From: Streptomyces cellostaticus | GTDB lineage: Bacteria; Actinomycetota; Actinomycetes; Streptomycetales; Streptomycetaceae | Direction: 5' to 3' | NCBI RefSeq assembly: GCF_023630175.1 | Contig: NZ_JALLIN010000027.1 | Location: 41,727-105,726 of the forward strand | Length of the DNA: 64,000 bases | Part shown: one piece after another, positions 26,795-36,367 of the stretch | How positions within the stretch are numbered: position 1 is the stretch's first letter | Layout of the letters: every line of letters starts with the position of its first letter | Translations under genes and position numbers: made by a program | The notes under the pieces: model-generated | What the model was told of the DNA's origin: nothing | The model's input: the letters and a program-made list of their open reading frames with translations, nothing else | Databases searched by the model: none

Positions 26795-28297
26795 GTGGAT
26801 CGCGTGGACCTCAAGCCTCCCAGTGACGCCGTAGGACGGCGCGCGGACGCGTACGCGTCCGCGCCCCTGCTGAACTGCCTGCTGCGGGAGGTCGCCGAGC
26901 CGCTGCCGGCCGACGGGCAGTACCGGGTCCACCGGCTGCCGTGCACCGGCCGGCTGCTGCGCGTGCGCGCCGGCCGTCGGCCCGCCGATCCGCAGGTGCG
27001 CACGGCCGGGACCTGGCGCCGCCTGGGCCACACCGAACTGGTCAAACTGGTCGCCGAGGAGCTGCGCCGGCACACCGGGCAGCCGGGCGACGACCTGCCC
27101 GCCGAGATGATCGACAGCCGGGACACCGTGGCCGCCCTGCTCACCGCCCGGGCCCGGGCCGCCGCGCCCGCCGACCCGTATCTGCGCTCCGAGCAGTCCC
27201 TGATCACCGGGCACCCCTGCCATCCCGCCCCGAAGGCCCGCGGCGGCGGCCCGGCCGCGGCCTGGCTGCCGTACGCCCCCGAGGCACACGCCCGCTTCCC
27301 GCTCGCGCTGCTCGGGGTGCGTGCGGACCAGGTGGCCGAGGAGGGCGACACCAGGGCCCTGGACGCGCTCGGCACCGCCCCGCCCGGGTACCGGCTGCTG
27401 CCGGTCCACCCCTGGCAGCTCGACCTCGTCGGCCGCGACCTGGCCCCCGCTCTCGCGGACGGCAGGCTGATCGGTCTCGGGACCACCGCCTTCGACACCT
27501 GGCCCACGGCGGCGATCCGCACGGTGTACGAGCCCCGGCGCGACCTGTTCCTGAAGTTCAGCCTGGATGTGCGCGTCACCAACGACGTCCGCCGGCTGTG
27601 GCGCCACGACCTGCTGGCACTGGGCCGCACCGAAACCGCTGTGGAACGTGCGTTCGCGACGATGGAGCCGCCCGCCGCCTGGCTGCCCGACCGCGGCTAC
27701 CGCACCGCCGCCTTCGCCTTCGAGGAACTGGCCGTCCTGGTGCGGGGCGGGCTGCGCCGCGGCCTCCTGCCCGCCGCCACCCCGCTGCTCGCCGCCGCCC
27801 TGGCGGAGGGCTTCGAGGGCTGCCCCCTGGCAGCGACCGACGACCCGGATACCTGGTGGGAGGCGTATCTGCGGCAGGTCGTGCCGCCCGTCCTGACGGC
27901 CTTCGCCGATCACGGCGTCGTGCTGGAGGCGCACCTGCAGAACACCCTGGTCGCCGTCGACCCGGCGGGCCTGCCCGTGCAGGCCCTGTTCCGGGACGCC
28001 GAGGGCGTCAAACTGCTCCCGGACGTCTCCCGGGCCGCCGGCTGGGAGCGCCTGGTGTACTGCCTGGTCGTCAACCACCTCACCGAGATCGCAGCGGCCC
28101 TCGCGGAGCACCACCCCGGGCTCGACCCCTGGCCGGCCGCCCGCCGCGAACTCGCCCGCCACGATCTGCCCGAGATCCCCGCACTGCTCTCCTCGCCCTC
28201 CCTCCCGGGCAAGACCAACCTGCTGCTGCGCTGGACCGGCGCGGACGGCGCCGCGGCGCGCTATCTGCCCCTGCCGAACCCGCTGGCCGCCGCCTGA
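26795..28297 (+). CDS. IucA/IucC-type siderophore synthetase (NIS synthetase) 2
   Basis: The 500-residue protein shares all NIS blocks with its divergent neighbour: LITGHPCHPAPKARGG near residue 137 (lysine present), LLPVHPWQLDLVGRD near 205, LFLKFSLDVRVTNDVRR near 250, VVLEAHLQNTLVAVDP near 370 and FRDAEGVKLLPD near 395. The start at GTG 26795 lacks a strong ribosome site, so a GTG at 26804 is possible. Two synthetases usually act in sequence on the two ends of one backbone. No siderophore exporter, receptor, monooxygenase or amine-forming decarboxylase is encoded in this window. Confidence 0.82.
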   Translation: MDRVDLKPPSDAVGRRADAYASAPLLNCLLREVAEPLPADGQYRVHRLPCTGRLLRVRAGRRPADPQVRTAGTWRRLGHTELVKLVAEELRRHTGQPGDDLPAEMIDSRDTVAALLTARARAAAPADPYLRSEQSLITGHPCHPAPKARGGGPAAAWLPYAPEAHARFPLALLGVRADQVAEEGDTRALDALGTAPPGYRLLPVHPWQLDLVGRDLAPALADGRLIGLGTTAFDTWPTAAIRTVYEPRRDLFLKFSLDVRVTNDVRRLWRHDLLALGRTETAVERAFATMEPPAAWLPDRGYRTAAFAFEELAVLVRGGLRRGLLPAATPLLAAALAEGFEGCPLAATDDPDTWWEAYLRQVVPPVLTAFADHGVVLEAHLQNTLVAVDPAGLPVQALFRDAEGVKLLPDVSRAAGWERLVYCLVVNHLTEIAAALAEHHPGLDPWPAARRELARHDLPEIPALLSSPSLPGKTNLLLRWTGADGAAARYLPLPNPLAAA

Positions 28298-28556
28298 CCC
28301 GCACGTTGCCGGCATCCGCCGCGCGACAGGAGGGCACCCGCCGCCCGTACCCCGCCCGCGCGGCGGATGCGCACGCGCGTGCCGCGACGGCGGTACGCCG
28401 CTACTCGCCGATCGCCGGCGGACGCGGGCCGGCCACGGCCCCTTCGCCGGAGCACGAGGGTGCGGCCGGACCGTGCTGCCGGGCACGCTTCGCGGGTCGC
28501 CGGCCGACCGTTCGGTCGCCCGCGACCCGCGGTTCAGGACAGTTCGCCGTCCTCGC

Positions 28557-29516
28557 TCATCCGTCCTCGCTCACCCGAACGACGATCTTCCCGCGGGGGT
28601 GCTCCGACCGTAGGGCCTCGTAGGCGGCGCGGGTATCGGACAGGGGCACGACACGGTCCACGACGGGTGTGAGGCGGCCGTCGTCGATCAACCCGGTGAC
28701 GGCCGCCAGACCGGTACGGTCCGGCTCGACGACGAAGAACACACCGCGCGCTCCACGGGCCGCGGCGTCATCCGGATCCGGCGGCTGCACGATGCTGACC
28801 AGGGTGCCGCCCCGGCGCAGCGTCGCCCACGAGCGGGCCAGGGTGTCCCCGCCGACCGTGTCCAGGACCACGTCGACGTCGGCCACGTGGTCCTCGAAGC
28901 GTTCGGCCGCGTAGTCGATGACCTGGTCCGCGCCGAGCCCGGCGACGAATTCCCGGTCCCGCGCGGACGCCGTGGCGGTGACGCGCGCGCCGAGCGCCGC
29001 GGCGATCTGCACGGCGAAGGAACCGACTCCTCCCGCGCCTCCGTGGACCAGGACGCTCTCCCCGGCCGACAGCGAGGCATGGTCGGCCAGGGCCTGCCAG
29101 GCCGTGAGGGCGGCCAGTGGCACGGCCGCCGCGCTGGGATGGTCCAGCGCGGACGGCTTGGCGGCCAGCACGTCCGCGGGGACGGTGACGTACTCGGCGG
29201 CGGCCCCGTCACGCGTGAAGGGAATCAGCCCGTACACCTCGTCGCCCACTGCCGTGCCCGTGACCCCGGGGCCGAGTTCGGTCACCACTCCGCTGACCTC
29301 GTGGGACGGAATCACCGGCGTCCGGTCCCTGCCGGTTCCGTCGAAGCTGTCACTCCAGGTGGCGTCCCAGGCGAGCTCACCGTTGGTGACGGCGGCGGCG
29401 TGCACGCGCACCAGCACCTCGCCCGCGCCCGGTGCGGGCCGCGGCGCGTTCTCGTACACCAGTTGCTCGGGTCCGCCCCTGCGGTGGGCTCGAACAGCGC
29501 GCATGGTGGTCGTCAT
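28557..29516 (-). CDS. NADP-dependent quinone oxidoreductase-like protein (MDR family)
   Basis: This 319-residue medium-chain reductase lacks zinc ligands. It has the N-terminal GroES-like part (VIPSHEVSGVVTELGPGVTG) and the Rossmann motif VLVHGGAGGVGSFAVQIAAALGA near residue 150, then LGADQVIDYAAERFED. It likely reduces quinones or activated alkenes with NADPH. The ATG at 29516 has GGAG 8 bases upstream; an in-frame GTG at 29531 would place that site inside the gene. It is monocistronic and unrelated in function to its neighbours as far as I can see. Confidence 0.85.
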   Translation of the reverse strand: MTTTMRAVRAHRRGGPEQLVYENAPRPAPGAGEVLVRVHAAAVTNGELAWDATWSDSFDGTGRDRTPVIPSHEVSGVVTELGPGVTGTAVGDEVYGLIPFTRDGAAAEYVTVPADVLAAKPSALDHPSAAAVPLAALTAWQALADHASLSAGESVLVHGGAGGVGSFAVQIAAALGARVTATASARDREFVAGLGADQVIDYAAERFEDHVADVDVVLDTVGGDTLARSWATLRRGGTLVSIVQPPDPDDAAARGARGVFFVVEPDRTGLAAVTGLIDDGRLTPVVDRVVPLSDTRAAYEALRSEHPRGKIVVRVSEDG

Positions 29517-29531
29517 CGCGTCACTCCTCAC

Positions 29532-29832
29532 GACGGGGCGGCGTTCCGGTCGTCTCCGCCCCGGGTGGGTTCGGACTCACCGCGGGCGTGTGGTCACCGT
29601 CCGGAACGTGGGCGGGCAGCGGGGATCGTTGCCGTCACATGATTGATACCGGTGACGGGGACCTGGAGGTGCTCGCCTCGCGGGCCGTTCCGGCCGGTCC
29701 GCCCCGGATGCCGTACCGCACGCAGGTGACCGCGGCGAGGGGCACCGCACCGCACCGCCCGGGCCGCGTGCGCAGACGGTCGTGGAATATTGGGTCGCAC
29801 CATCACTGGAGTCCCGGGAGTCCTGGAAGACC
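29532..29832. other. 301-bp divergent intergenic region
   Basis: This must hold promoters for the reductase (minus) and the HipA-like gene (plus). I could not identify convincing hexamers, operators or an additional gene. Confidence 0.4.
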
Positions 29833-30744
29833 ATGCGCGAGGTCGCCGTAACCCGCTACATCGCACCGCTGACGTCCGGCGGCTCCGTGCCCGCGGTCGT
29901 CGAGGCCGACGACGACGGCACCTACGTCGTGAAGTTCACCGGCTCGGCGCAGGGGCACAAGGCGCTCGTCGCCGAGGTGATCGTCGGGGAACTCGCGCGG
30001 GCGCTGGGCCTGCGCTTCCCCGAACTGGTGCTCGTCCACTTCGACCCCGCGGTCGCCGCCGACGAGCCCCACCAGGAGGTCCGTGAGCTGCACGGAGCCA
30101 GCGCGGGCGTGAACCTCGGCATGGACCACCTGCCGGGTGCCGTCGACTTCACCCCGGAGATCGCCGGGTCCTTCGCCGTGGACCCGCTGGAGGCGGGCCG
30201 GATCGTCTGGCTGGACGCGCTGACCGTCAACGTGGACCGCACGGTGCACAGCTCCAACCTGATGGTGTGGCCCACTCTCGGCACCGTTCCGCCCCGCCTG
30301 TGGCTCATCGACCACGGCGCCGCCCTCGTCTTCCACCACCGCTGGGACACCACCGACCCCGGCAAGCGGTACGACTTCCGCCACCACGCCCTCGGTCACT
30401 ACGGCCCCGACGTCCGGGCCGCCGACGCCGAACTGGCGCCCCTGGTGACGGAGGAACTGCTGCGCGGGATCGTCGCGGAGGTGCCGGACGCCTGGCTGGC
30501 CGAGGACGCGGGCTTCGCGACCCCCGACGACGTCCGGGCCGCCTACACCGACTACCTGCTGCGGCGGGCCCGGCTGTCGGCCGAGTGGCTGCCGACGGAC
30601 TTCCCGAGCCGGGCGGAACTGGCCGCCGAGGAGACGGCCCGCGCGGCGAGGACGCGGCAGGGGCGCCCGGACTGGCTCAAGCACGTCCCCGACCTGCACG
30701 GCAGGCCGGGGGTGGCGCAGGACGGGACGGCGCACTTCGGCTGA
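29833..30744 (+). CDS. HipA-like kinase-fold protein
   Basis: The 303-residue protein resembles the HipA-like kinase domain family of actinomycetes: YVVKFTGSAQGHKALVAEVIVGELARALGL (nucleotide-binding lobe with lysine), WLDALTVNVDRTVHSSNLMVW (catalytic Asp and Asn) and LWLIDHGAALVFHH (metal-binding Asp). No HipB-type antitoxin or helix-turn-helix partner is adjacent, so it is not a classical toxin pair. I chose ATG 29833 with GGAAG upstream; the frame opens 17 codons earlier without a ribosome site. It is convergent with malate synthase. Substrate unknown. Confidence 0.72.
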   Translation: MREVAVTRYIAPLTSGGSVPAVVEADDDGTYVVKFTGSAQGHKALVAEVIVGELARALGLRFPELVLVHFDPAVAADEPHQEVRELHGASAGVNLGMDHLPGAVDFTPEIAGSFAVDPLEAGRIVWLDALTVNVDRTVHSSNLMVWPTLGTVPPRLWLIDHGAALVFHHRWDTTDPGKRYDFRHHALGHYGPDVRAADAELAPLVTEELLRGIVAEVPDAWLAEDAGFATPDDVRAAYTDYLLRRARLSAEWLPTDFPSRAELAAEETARAARTRQGRPDWLKHVPDLHGRPGVAQDGTAHFG

Positions 30745-30812
30745 CGGGTGGCTCCGGGGATCCGCCGGGATCCCGTCACCCACCCGTCAGCCATCGGCCG
30801 GCCGGATCCCTG

Positions 30813-32438
<1,626 letters not shown>

Positions 32439-32520
32439 GAGCTGTCACTTCCTTCAGCGGTGGCACCGGGTGCCAAGTGGCACGAAACGGACGATCGGCG
32501 CCCGCTGTGCGACCGGGCGC

Positions 32521-32573
32521 TTCTGATCAGTGGATACTAGTTTCCTCATCGTGGAACTTCAATGGTTTGTTGA
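32521..32573 (-). promoter_or_regulatory. aceB promoter with AllR-type pair and TCAACA-like palindrome
   Basis: On the minus strand TTGAAG (32562-32557) and TAGTAT (32539-32534) are 17 bases apart. Box TTCCTCATCGTGGAA (32542-32556) fills the spacer, and a weaker box TTCTGATCAGTGGAT (32521-32535) is 21 bp away. TCAATGGTTTGTTGA (32559-32573), two mismatches from the TCAACA-N3-TGTTGA motif, overlaps the -35. Confidence 0.65.
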
Positions 32574-32622
32574 TGTCGAGAATCTCCGGGTCGAGGCAAG
32601 GTGGCGCTCGGTGCCACCCCGT

Positions 32623-33234
32623 TCACTCAAGGTGGCTCAGGTCCGCCTCGGTGTCGATGTCGTACGGTTCGGCCACGTCCGCGCACTCCACCAGCCTGAG
32701 CGCCGACGCGTGCTCGCGCAGGTAGGCGCGCGCTCCGCGGTCGCCGGTGGCGGACGCGGCGATGCCCGCCCAGTGCGCCGCGCCGAACAGCACCGGGTGC
32801 CCGCGCACACCGTCGTATGCGGCCGAGACCAGCGAGTTCTCGTCCTCGTACGCGTCGAGCACCCGGGTCACCGCGGCCGCCCCGATACCCGGCTGGTCGA
32901 CCAGGCTGACCAGGGCCGCCGTCACCCCCGTACCGGCGAAGGAGCCGAGCCCGGCGCGCAGCGACGAACCCATGCCCGCGGCCCAGTCGGGGTTGCGTAC
33001 CGTGACGCAGCCGCTCAGGTCCGCGCGGTTCCGGACGTCGTCCGCCGCCGCGCCGAGAACCACGTGGATCCGTGCGCACCCGGCCGCGCGCAGTACTCCG
33101 ACCGCGTGTTCGACCAGCGGGCGCCCCCGGTGCTCCAGCAGCGCCTTGGGTCGCCCGCCGAGCCGTCTGCCGCCGCCGGCGGCCAGCAGCAGCCCGGCGA
33201 CCCGCTCCCCGTTTCCGTCCCGGTTGTCCCTCAT
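32623..33234 (-). CDS. MobA/MocA-like nucleotidyltransferase
   Basis: The 203-residue protein has the nucleotide-binding start VAGLLLAAGGGRRLGGRPKALLEHRGRPL and the metal-binding LVSLVDQPGIGAA near residue 105. This is the NTP_transf_3 fold of molybdopterin cytidylyl- and guanylyltransferases. MocA-like enzymes finish the molybdenum cofactor of xanthine dehydrogenase, the enzyme just upstream of urate. That makes a role in purine breakdown attractive, but no xanthine dehydrogenase is present in the window. It lies upstream of aceB and shares its strand, with the aceB promoter between them. Confidence 0.78.
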   Translation of the reverse strand: MRDNRDGNGERVAGLLLAAGGGRRLGGRPKALLEHRGRPLVEHAVGVLRAAGCARIHVVLGAAADDVRNRADLSGCVTVRNPDWAAGMGSSLRAGLGSFAGTGVTAALVSLVDQPGIGAAAVTRVLDAYEDENSLVSAAYDGVRGHPVLFGAAHWAGIAASATGDRGARAYLREHASALRLVECADVAEPYDIDTEADLSHLE

Positions 33235-33364
33235 GCGTCCTGCATACCCGACGCGGGCGGCTCCGGCCGGGCTCCTTGGGCTGAATTTCGGTCCGCGTGG
33301 TGGCGCTCCGGGGCGGCGTGGCGTTTACTGACCCGCGCACGACGGGCGGGTGAGGGGGAGGGCT

Positions 33365-33679
33365 GTGTCGCGGAGCTTGGAGCAGAGGCCGGTGACCGGC
33401 GGCGACGAGGACGTGAGAGTGGCGGAACTGCGGATCGCGGTGTCCCGGCTGCGCCGCGAACTCGCCGCGCACCCGGCGGACTTCCCCGACCGGGGAATAG
33501 CCGAGGACGAGCTGGCCGCGCTCGCGGCGATGGCCGCCGGCGGCATCCCGGAGACGCCCCGCCTGCGCCGCTCCCTGTTACTGATCGCGGGAGCGATCGG
33601 CTCGGTCAGCGCGCTGGCGCGCGGTCTGACGGAGGTCCGGGGGGCGGTGGACCTGTTCGGCGAGCCGCGGGGGAGGTGA
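33365..33679 (+). CDS. DUF5955 family protein, contains a TTA codon
   Basis: This 104-residue protein matches a family I recall as DUF5955 in Streptomyces: VRVAELRIAVSRLRRELAAHPADFPDRGIAEDELAALAAMAAG, then LRRSLLLIAGAIGSVSALARGL. I place the start at GTG 33365 because GAGGGGGAGGG ends 2 bases before it; an in-frame GTG at 33350 is alternative. The Leu72 codon is TTA (33578-33580), the only in-frame TTA I noticed in the window, so its translation should depend on the bldA tRNA and be developmental. Function unknown. Confidence 0.72.
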   Translation: MSRSLEQRPVTGGDEDVRVAELRIAVSRLRRELAAHPADFPDRGIAEDELAALAAMAAGGIPETPRLRRSLLLIAGAIGSVSALARGLTEVRGAVDLFGEPRGR

Positions 33680-33906
33680 CCCCCGGGACCGGCGGGCCGC
33701 GCAGGAGGTGACCCTCAGGACCGGGGAGCCGCCGGGAGGACGAGTCCCCGGACCCGAGGGGGTGAACTCCGCGGCTGGGGGGCGTCGCGCGGGCGAGTCC
33801 CGTGGCCGTCCGTCACGTGCCCGGCGCCGGGGCGGCGAGCCGCCGCGGAGGGTCCGTGCAGGGCACGGGCCGCGGGCTCGGGCCCCCGGGTCTGCGGGCG
33901 GGAGGC

Positions 33907-34701
33907 TCAGGCCCCCGAACTCGCCAGGGCCTCGGAGAGCTCCGCGGCGATCCCCTGGAGCATCGGCACGATCTTCCCGGTCGCGGCCTCGGTGACCCGG
34001 CCGGCCGGTCCGGAGATGGAGATCGCGGCCGCCGTGGGGGAGTCGGGCACGGGCACCGCGAGGCACCGGACGCCGATCTCCTGCTCGTTGTCGTCCACCG
34101 CGTACCCCTGCAGGCGCACCTCCTCCAGCGCCGCCAGGAAGCCGTCGGGCGTGGTGATGGTCCGCTCCGTCGCCGCCGGCATGCCGGTGCGGGAGAGCAG
34201 GGCGCGCACCTCGTCGTCGGGGACACCGGCCAGCAGGGCCTTGCCCACCCCGGTGGAGTGCGGCAGCACGCGGCGCCCCACCTCGGTGAACATCCGCATC
34301 GAGTGCTTCGACGGCACCTGGGCGACATAGACGATCTCGTCGCCGTCCAGCAGGGCCATGTTCGCCGTCTCGCCGGTCTCCTCCACCAGCCGGGCCAGAT
34401 AGGGCCGCGCCCAGGTGCCGAGCAGCCGTGAGGCCGACTCGCCGAGCCGGATCAGCCGCGGGCCCAGCGCGTACCGCCGGTTCGGCTGCTGGCGTACGTA
34501 GCCGCACGCCACCAGGGTGCGCATCAGGCGGTGGATGGTGGGCAGCGGCAGCCCGCTGGTCGCGGACAGCTCGCTCAGGCCTACCTCGCCGCCGGCGTCC
34601 GCCATCCGTTCCAGCAGGTCGAAGGCGCGCTCCAGGGACTGGACCCCGCCGCCGGCGGAGGATTTGGCGGAGTCGGTGGTGCTGGCGCTGGACGTCGGCA
34701 C
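33907..34701 (-). CDS. allR: IclR-family repressor of allantoin genes (AllR)
   Basis: The 264-residue protein has an N-terminal winged helix (SLERAFDLLERMADAGGEVGLSELSATSGLPLPTIHRLMRTL, about residues 22-64) and a C-terminal IclR effector domain with MALLDGDEIVYVAQVPSKHSMR, LPHSTGVGKALLAG and CLAVPVPDSPTAAAISISGPAGR. It is divergent from allantoinase, with paired operators between. AllR of Streptomyces coelicolor represses allantoin genes and releases DNA with allantoate or glyoxylate-type effectors. The operator set seen in this window fits that role and autoregulation. Confidence 0.93.
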   Translation of the reverse strand: MPTSSASTTDSAKSSAGGGVQSLERAFDLLERMADAGGEVGLSELSATSGLPLPTIHRLMRTLVACGYVRQQPNRRYALGPRLIRLGESASRLLGTWARPYLARLVEETGETANMALLDGDEIVYVAQVPSKHSMRMFTEVGRRVLPHSTGVGKALLAGVPDDEVRALLSRTGMPAATERTITTPDGFLAALEEVRLQGYAVDDNEQEIGVRCLAVPVPDSPTAAAISISGPAGRVTEAATGKIVPMLQGIAAELSEALASSGA

Positions 34702-34781
34702 GGCGCGTTCCTTTCGCGACTGGCGGGGAGGGCAGAAGCCTACCCGGCGGCCGGTTGACTCCCCGCTTGTGCATAGCTACG

Positions 34782-34824
34782 TTCTGCTCAGCGGAATTAT
34801 AATTCCGCTTTGTGGAAACGTCCA
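34782..34824. promoter_or_regulatory. allR promoter and AllR-type operator pair
   Basis: Boxes TTCTGCTCAGCGGAA (34782-34796) and TTCCGCTTTGTGGAA (34803-34817) have centres 21 bp apart. Between them GCGGAATTATAATTCCGC (34791-34808) is a perfect 18-bp palindrome. On the minus strand TGGACG (34824-34819) and TATAAT (34801-34796) are 17 bases apart, with the second box inside the spacer, so AllR should shut its own promoter. Confidence 0.7.
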
Positions 34825-34895
34825 GAGCCTCCGTCCCTCCGGTGCCGTCCAGAAGTGTGCCCCTTGACGGCGGGGGAGTGGAGGTGAAGACTCCT

Positions 34896-34910
34896 TCAAC
34901 AGAACGTTGA
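34896..34910. promoter_or_regulatory. TCAACA-type palindrome before allB
   Basis: TCAACAGAACGTTGA, within the larger perfect inverted repeat TTCAAC-N5-GTTGAA (34895-34911), lies 64 bases before the allantoinase start. It is one mismatch from the motif at katA and the urate operon. TTGAAG at 34907-34912 could serve as -35, but no good -10 is seen at normal spacing. Confidence 0.5.
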
Positions 34911-34974
34911 AGTCCGTTACGTGGATGTAAATCCCGTTTCCCGGGCGTGAACGGCGGCAGAGAGAGGGGTCCGG

Positions 34975-36312
34975 GTGTCCGACGCTGAACTGGTGCTGCG
35001 CTCGACGCGCGTCATCACACCGGAGGGGACGCGGGCCGCCACGGTCACCGTGTCCGCCGGCACCATCACGGCCGTACTGCCGTACGACGCCGAGGTGCCG
35101 GCCGCGGCACGACTCGAGGACCTCGGCGAGCACGTGCTGCTGCCCGGCCTGGTCGACACCCACGTGCACGTCAACGACCCCGGCCGTAGCGAGTGGGAGG
35201 GCTTCTGGACGGCCACGCGCGCCGCCGCGGCCGGCGGCATCACCACGCTCGTCGACATGCCCCTCAACTCCCTGCCGCCGACCACGACCGTGGGGAACCT
35301 GCGGGTCAAGCAGGAGGTCGCGGCCGACAAGGCGCACATCGACGTCGGCTTCTGGGGCGGCGCCCTGCCCGACAACGTGGAGGACCTGCGCCCGCTGCAC
35401 GACGCCGGTGTCTTCGGCTTCAAGGCGTTCCTCTCCCCGTCCGGCGTCGACGAGTTCCCGCATCTCGACCAGGAGCACCTCGCCCGCTCCCTGGCCGAGA
35501 TCGCCGGGTTCGACGGCCTGCTCATCGTGCACGCCGAGGACCCGCACCGGCTGGCCGCCGCCCCGCAGCACGGCGGTCCCCGCTACGCCGACTTCCTCGC
35601 CTCCCGCCCGCGCGCCGCCGAGGACTCGGCCGTCGCCGCACTCATCGCGCAGGCGAAGCGTCTCGACGCCCGCGTGCACGTGCTGCACCTCTCCTCCAGC
35701 GACGCGCTCCCGCTGATCGCCGCCGCCCGCGCCGAGGGCGTGCGCCTCACGGTGGAGACCTGCCCGCACTACCTCACCCTGACCGCGGAGGAAGTCCCGG
35801 ACGGCGCGAGTGAGTTCAAGTGCTGCCCGCCCATCCGGGAGGCCGCCAACCAGGACCTGCTGTGGCGGGCCCTGGCCGACGGCACCATCGACTGCGTCGT
35901 CACCGACCACTCGCCCTCCACCGCCGACCTGAAGACGGCCGACTTCGCCACCGCCTGGGGCGGGATCTCCGGCCTCCAGCTCAGCCTGCCCGCCGTGTGG
36001 ACCGAGGCCCGCCGGCGCGGCCACGGACTGGAGGACGTCGTCCGCTGGATGTCCACCCGGACGGCCGCGCTGGCCGGTCTGACCCGCAAGGGCGCCATCG
36101 AGGCCGGCCGCGACGCCGACTTCGCCGTGCTCGCCCCCGACGAGACCTTCACCGTCGACCCGGCCGGCCTGCAGCACCGCAACCGGGTCACCGCCTACGC
36201 CGGCCGCACCCTGCACGGCGTGGTGAAGTCCACCTGGCTGCGCGGCCAACGCATCGCCTTCGAAGGCGAGTTCACCGAACCGAAGGGCCGACTGCTGACC
36301 CGTACCCCCTGA
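34975..36312 (+). CDS. allB: Allantoinase
   Basis: AllB opens the hydantoin ring of allantoin to give allantoate, with a two-metal centre. The 445-residue amidohydrolase has VDTHVHVNDPGRSEWEGF near residue 60, the carboxylated lysine in VFGFKAFLSPSGVDEFP near 147, TCPHYLTLTAEEVPDGASEFKCCPPIR near 265 and CVVTDHSPSTADLKTADF near 310. The KCCPPIR motif and the DHSPS aspartate distinguish it from dihydropyrimidinase. The GTG start lies in a purine-rich leader with a GAGAGAGG site. Divergent from allR and followed after 55 bases by allantoicase. Confidence 0.95.
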   Translation: MSDAELVLRSTRVITPEGTRAATVTVSAGTITAVLPYDAEVPAAARLEDLGEHVLLPGLVDTHVHVNDPGRSEWEGFWTATRAAAAGGITTLVDMPLNSLPPTTTVGNLRVKQEVAADKAHIDVGFWGGALPDNVEDLRPLHDAGVFGFKAFLSPSGVDEFPHLDQEHLARSLAEIAGFDGLLIVHAEDPHRLAAAPQHGGPRYADFLASRPRAAEDSAVAALIAQAKRLDARVHVLHLSSSDALPLIAAARAEGVRLTVETCPHYLTLTAEEVPDGASEFKCCPPIREAANQDLLWRALADGTIDCVVTDHSPSTADLKTADFATAWGGISGLQLSLPAVWTEARRRGHGLEDVVRWMSTRTAALAGLTRKGAIEAGRDADFAVLAPDETFTVDPAGLQHRNRVTAYAGRTLHGVVKSTWLRGQRIAFEGEFTEPKGRLLTRTP

Positions 36313-36367
36313 TTCCGCGGCCGCCGCGACCGCGGCGGCCGGCCAACGAAAGGAAACCCTGATCACA

